Shown: positions 60,590-64,000 of the stretch, one piece after another
How positions within the stretch are numbered: position 1 is the first letter of the stretch
Layout of the letters: every line of letters starts with the position of its first letter
Source of the DNA: Acidobacteriota bacterium
GTDB taxonomy: Bacteria; Acidobacteriota; Blastocatellia; Pyrinomonadales; Pyrinomonadaceae
DNA length: 64,000 nucleotides
Assembly (NCBI GenBank): GCA_023389035.1
Contig: JAEWFC010000038.1
Coordinates: forward strand, 1-64,000
Direction of reading: 5' to 3'
The notes under the pieces: model-generated
The model's database searches: none
What the model saw: the letters and a program-made list of their open reading frames with translations, nothing else
What the model was told of the DNA's origin: nothing
Program-made: the position numbers and the translations under genes

Positions 60590-61486
60590 TCATTTTTGCA
60601 TATCACGATGAACTACCGAAATATCGTACCCGTTTTGCTTTAGGGCTTTCCCAAGCTCATTCGCGACCATCACGGATCGGTGTCGTCCTCCGGTACAGCC
60701 GATCCCGATCGATAGATAAGATTTACCTTCGCCCTTGTAAAATGGTAGTAAATAGCTCAATAGATCCGCGAATCGCCCGATCGTTTCCGTAACTTCCGGA
60801 AAGCGTTTCAAATATGTAACTATCTTTCGATCTTCGCCGGACAAGTGCGTTAACGCTTTTTCGAAATAAGGGTTCGGTAGGTGCCGCACGTCAAACAAAA
60901 GGTCAACATCGCGCGGATTGCCATACTTATGTCCGAAGCTGACGATCTGCACTTTCAATGTAGGAGCTTCGCCGCCACTGCTGAATTTTTCAAGAAGCGT
61001 TTTCCGGAGCGTGTGGACGGTGTGCTCAGAAGTATCTATTATCAGATCGGCGATCTTACGTATGTCGCGCATCGCCAGTTTTTCTGATTTGATCGCAGCC
61101 AGTAAACCTGAACCGTCATCCGCAGGATGTGGCCGACGCGTTTCACTGAACCGTCGCCGTAAGACGTCGTCGGTCGCCTCAAAGAACACCACAAAGGGAT
61201 CTAGGCTCTTTCGACCGAGCTTTTTTACCTCACTGGGGAATTCGGAAAGAAAATGACGTTCTCGAATGTTTATAACCAGAGCTGCTTTTTCTATAGCGGC
61301 AACTTCTTCGTCGTTAGGCAACAGGAGCCGCGCAAATGTGGAAAGCATTGTCAGGGGCAAGTTATCTACGCAGAAATAGCCGAGATCTTCAAAGGCGTTC
61401 GTAGCAGAACTCATACCGGACCCGCTAAGGCCAGTAATAATCACGATCCGCGGTCCGTCCGTGTGTTTATGCGGTGGTTTCGACAT
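60590..61486 (-). CDS. rapZ: RapZ-family RNase adapter, Walker A Lys replaced by Met
   Basis: 298 residues. In E. coli RapZ senses glucosamine-6-phosphate and steers RNase E to the GlmZ small RNA. The N-terminal P-loop is at residues 19-27, GLSGSGMSS: the invariant Lys of GxxGxGKS is Met25 (codon ATG). FEDLGYFCVDNLP and DVLRRRFSETRRPHP follow as usual. The C-terminal domain is intact (DVRHLPNPYFE; GIGCTGGRHRSVMVA). So the sugar-sensing half looks functional while nucleotide binding is doubtful. It overlaps hprK by 20 bases. Confidence 0.92.
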   Translation of the reverse strand: MSKPPHKHTDGPRIVIITGLSGSGMSSATNAFEDLGYFCVDNLPLTMLSTFARLLLPNDEEVAAIEKAALVINIRERHFLSEFPSEVKKLGRKSLDPFVVFFEATDDVLRRRFSETRRPHPADDGSGLLAAIKSEKLAMRDIRKIADLIIDTSEHTVHTLRKTLLEKFSSGGEAPTLKVQIVSFGHKYGNPRDVDLLFDVRHLPNPYFEKALTHLSGEDRKIVTYLKRFPEVTETIGRFADLLSYLLPFYKGEGKSYLSIGIGCTGGRHRSVMVANELGKALKQNGYDISVVHRDMQK

Positions 61487-62453
61487 CTGTATCGTGATTT
61501 CCCCTATTAAGTAACTCGCTATGCTTCTTTACGAGGCGACTGGCCGGATCAACGCCTGAGCACCTAAGCATATACAGTTTAACCGCCGTCTCTACCAACG
61601 TTCCGATGTTGCGACCGGAACTTACGGGCAAAATGAACTTAGCCATTTCAACGCCAAACACGTCGTGGCTTCGCATTTCAAGTCCGATGCGTTCGATATT
61701 ATCGATATCGTCCCATTTTCGCAGTTCGATGCAAAGGGATATCCGCATTGAGTCGCAAACAGACGCCACGCCAAAGAGTTCCCGAATATTTATGATACCC
61801 AGGCCCCGAATTTCAAGATGTTCAAAAGTGAGCTGCGGTGACGCACCGTCAAGATGATCACCGATCCTTTTTATCAATACTGCATCGTCTGCAACTAAGC
61901 GATGCCCGCGGGTGATGAGGTCCAGGGCACATTCGGACTTTCCGATGCCCGAGTTTCCGATGATCAGGACCCCGATCCCATACATTTCGAGCAGCACACC
62001 ATGAACAGAAACTTGCGGAGCGAGGGTCTCCTGCAAATAGTCTGTGATAAGTCCGATCGCCTTTGAGCTAACTAGTGGTGAACGGACGAGAGGCACAGAA
62101 TGGCGATCCGCATACTCAAGCAGTTCCTTCGGCGGCGGAAGCGATTTAACGAGGACTATGCAAGTGATAGACGTCGGATCGAGATCCTGAAAGCATTTCT
62201 GCCGGCCCTCATCGCTTAGTTGAAGAAGGTATTCAACCTCACTTTGGCCGACCATCTTTAGACGGCCGCGATGCAAGTATCGATGAAAACCTGTGAGAGC
62301 TAGGCCAAGCTTTTGTGTGCGGTGCGAGTCGATGTATTGGTTATTTAGGTCGGCGGGACTCGTAAACAATTCGAGGCCGAGTTCCTTAGGTGCGTCCCTA
62401 AGAAACTCGGCTACGCTGATCGCGTTCTTTGTTCGTTCTCGTTCTTGGGGCAT
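61467..62453 (-). CDS. hprK: HPr kinase/phosphorylase
   Basis: 328 residues. The N-terminal domain (1-130) is followed by the catalytic core: conserved His151 in SVHGVLLEMYG, P-loop GNSGIGKSE (about 166-174), RGHRLVADDAV with the catalytic Asp, and the HprK signature LEIRGLGIINIRELFG. It adds phosphate to the regulatory Ser of HPr or removes it, in response to metabolites. It starts 3 bases past the hpf stop. Confidence 0.95.
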   Translation of the reverse strand: MPQERERTKNAISVAEFLRDAPKELGLELFTSPADLNNQYIDSHRTQKLGLALTGFHRYLHRGRLKMVGQSEVEYLLQLSDEGRQKCFQDLDPTSITCIVLVKSLPPPKELLEYADRHSVPLVRSPLVSSKAIGLITDYLQETLAPQVSVHGVLLEMYGIGVLIIGNSGIGKSECALDLITRGHRLVADDAVLIKRIGDHLDGASPQLTFEHLEIRGLGIINIRELFGVASVCDSMRISLCIELRKWDDIDNIERIGLEMRSHDVFGVEMAKFILPVSSGRNIGTLVETAVKLYMLRCSGVDPASRLVKKHSELLNRGNHDTDVETTA

Positions 62454-62456
62454 CCG

Positions 62457-62987
62457 TTATGGCTCGATCAAGCCATAGTTCCCATCCTTGCGCTTATAGA
62501 TAACCGAAACCCGCTCCTTTTCCGCATTGCGAAACACAAGAAAGTCATTCGTTTCGCTTGCGAGCTGCATCGCAGCCTCCTCCGGCTGCATCGGCTTTAC
62601 AGCATAACGGCGAGCGCTGATGATTCGCGGACCGGTCGGGGCAGGTTCCGTCTCAGTTCCCTTTCGAGCCACCGCACCGGTCTTTGCGGCCTTGTGCGAT
62701 CGGTCGATAACCTTATTCTTCAGCTTTAGAGCTTGTTTCTCGATCTTTGAGACTGTTTCTGATAACGATCGGTACATATCCGACCCGGTAGTCGTTGCGG
62801 TAAGCACGTCGTTGCGCCAATTCAACACTATCTCCGAGCGATGTCGTCCACGTTCAACCTCAATGATGACGTGAGCCTTGATAGGTTTTCCATTGAATAG
62901 GTGATCGATCTTCTTAAAATGGTTCTCGACATGGCTCTTTAGTGCGGGTGTGACCTCGATGTGACGACCTGTATATTCGAATTTCAT
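62457..62987 (-). CDS. hpf: Ribosome hibernation promoting factor, long form
   Basis: 176 residues. The S30AE domain at 1-100 (FEYTGRHIEVTPALKSHVENHFKKI) is followed by a linker and the C-terminal dimerisation domain (about 115-175, SARRYAVKPMQPEEAAMQL; NAEKERVSVIYKRKDGNYGL). Long HPF joins two 70S ribosomes into inactive 100S dimers. It lies between rpoN and hprK, the same order as in many Proteobacteria. It is likely part of the rpoN transcript. Confidence 0.94.
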   Translation of the reverse strand: MKFEYTGRHIEVTPALKSHVENHFKKIDHLFNGKPIKAHVIIEVERGRHRSEIVLNWRNDVLTATTTGSDMYRSLSETVSKIEKQALKLKNKVIDRSHKAAKTGAVARKGTETEPAPTGPRIISARRYAVKPMQPEEAAMQLASETNDFLVFRNAEKERVSVIYKRKDGNYGLIEP

Positions 62988-63033
62988 AATCTCTCCGAGA
63001 ATAATTTAATGCAGCCGGCAGCAACGCGACCGT

Positions 63034-64000
63034 CTAAACAACGGTCTTTCGTTCACGCGAGCCGGGAATGTTCATCTGGTCGCGGTATTTTGCGACCGTC
63101 CGACGCGAAAGTTTTACTCCTTCTTTAGCAAGTATTTTTACGATCTGTTCGTCCGTCATCGGCTTTCGGGTGTCTTCCTCTTCTACCAGCTTCTTGATCC
63201 GCAGCTTAAGAATCCTCGTTGAGACTTCCTCACCCTCCTCATTCATCATGCCTTCGCTGAAAAAACGTCGCAATTCGATCACGCCCTGCGGAGTATGGGC
63301 GTACTTGCGGTTCACCACTCGCGAGATAGTAGATAAATGCATGCCGATATCTTCCGCCACATCCTTTAACATCATCGGCTTGATGAATTCCACGCCTTTG
63401 TCGAGGAATTCACGCTGACGCTGAACAATGCATTCGACGACCCGATAAATCGTCTGTCGGCGATGCTCGATATTACGCAAAAGATCTACCGCTGAGCGGA
63501 CCTTTTCCTTGATAAAATCCTTGGCTTCCTTTGAAGTCTCGGTCTGGTCGAGTAATTGATGATATGTGGGGCTGATCCGTAACCGTGGGCTACCGTCGTC
63601 GGCGAAATATATAACATACTCGCCCTCGATCTTTTCAATGTAGACTTCCGGGGCAACAAAGATCGCATCATCGCTGGAATAACGCCTGCCAGGATAAGGG
63701 TCTAGGCACCTTATCTTATCGATCTCTGCGTCCAGTTCATGAACGTCAATTCCCGTCGCTTTAGACAGATGCTGAAGGCGGTGTGGTTGAAGATCTTCAA
63801 AATGATCTGCGACGAGCGTCGACGCCAGCGCATCACCATGACCGTTAGCCCTTAGCTGTGCAAGAAGGCAATCTTTGACATCCAGGGCTCCGCAGCCGAC
63901 GGGTTCAAGATTAAGCACCTGTTCGCGAGCTTCGTGGGCCTGCTCAACTGAGCAACCTGAAAGATCAGCGATGTCTTCGACAGAGATCGTTAGCCTGCCG
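63034..64000 (-). CDS. rpoN: RNA polymerase sigma-54 factor, C-terminal part, cut by the window edge
   Basis: About 321 residues are visible and the frame is open through the right edge, so the N-terminal activator-interaction region lies outside. Core-binding repeats are seen (LNLEPVGCGALDVKDCLLAQL), then the DNA-binding helix-turn-helix (MLKDVAEDIGMHLSTISRVV) and the RpoN box SRRTVAKYRDQMNIPGSRER at the end. An in-frame GTG at 63918 is not a true start, because the conserved fold extends before it. It leads the run rpoN-hpf-hprK-rapZ-EIIA-ptsH. Confidence 0.95.
   Translation of the reverse strand, partial: GRLTISVEDIADLSGCSVEQAHEAREQVLNLEPVGCGALDVKDCLLAQLRANGHGDALASTLVADHFEDLQPHRLQHLSKATGIDVHELDAEIDKIRCLDPYPGRRYSSDDAIFVAPEVYIEKIEGEYVIYFADDGSPRLRISPTYHQLLDQTETSKEAKDFIKEKVRSAVDLLRNIEHRRQTIYRVVECIVQRQREFLDKGVEFIKPMMLKDVAEDIGMHLSTISRVVNRKYAHTPQGVIELRRFFSEGMMNEEGEEVSTRILKLRIKKLVEEEDTRKPMTDEQIVKILAKEGVKLSRRTVAKYRDQMNIPGSRERKTVV

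Overview
The window most likely comes from an Acidobacteriota chromosome of the class Blastocatellia (Pyrinomonadaceae-like). This is an inference from content: a Ser/Thr kinase fused to a CsgG-like domain and TPRs, a VWA protein of the acidobacterial type, many secreted proteins ending their signal peptide in AxA-Q, a secreted P-domain/FG-GAP protein, M16 and S41 peptidases, and a Gram-negative Mla system with a TolC-type channel. Most genes are housekeeping and sit in short operons on both strands.

Layout. 0-5.5 kb: the first 16 codons of an IS3-type transposase at the left edge, a DUF305/LVIVD operon, prepilin peptidase, a small zinc-ribbon membrane protein, a TPR protein and a ribbon-helix-helix protein. 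5.5-9.3 kb: RNase P RNA and an operon of LOG protein, AIM24-type protein and PTS enzyme I. 9.3-20.9 kb: UMF1-type transporter, secreted P-domain/FG-GAP protein, a MurU/AmgK-like pair (probable cell-wall sugar recycling), an MsbA-like ABC exporter, the receptor-like Ser/Thr kinase and AsnRS. 20.9-22.1 kb: a 1.2-kb stretch without credible genes, holding a 21-bp-period repeat array and 105-bp units made of three hairpins. 22.1-37.2 kb: hydrolases, tandem metallophosphoesterases, UbiD, an M16 peptidase pair, short-chain CoA genes (hbd, thiolase, CoA-transferase) and proline dehydrogenase. 37.4-45.8 kb: ProRS, a hybrid histidine kinase, a 38-residue membrane peptide, an ECF sigma/anti-sigma/Spy-like operon and mlaE-mlaF-mlaD. 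45.8-46.5 kb: a second 21-bp-period array, AT-rich. 46.4-52.4 kb: gap, an S41 peptidase, pgk, tpiA, secG and tRNA-Leu(GAG). 52.5-57.4 kb: TolC, a family-2 glycosyltransferase, two secreted unknowns and the VWA protein. 57.4-64 kb: dodecin, D-Ala-D-Ala ligase, arginase, then ptsH, EIIA-Man, rapZ, hprK, hpf and rpoN (cut by the right edge).

How it fits together. Enzyme I (6-7.7 kb) with HPr, EIIA-Man and HPr kinase (59.9-62.5 kb) makes a phosphorelay for which no sugar permease is visible here, so it is probably regulatory. RapZ in that cluster has Met where the Walker A Lys is expected. The most unusual feature is the pair of 21-bp-period arrays about 24 kb apart. They share a period but differ in base composition, and one runs through in-frame stops, so the DNA or RNA, not a protein, seems to be the unit that is maintained.
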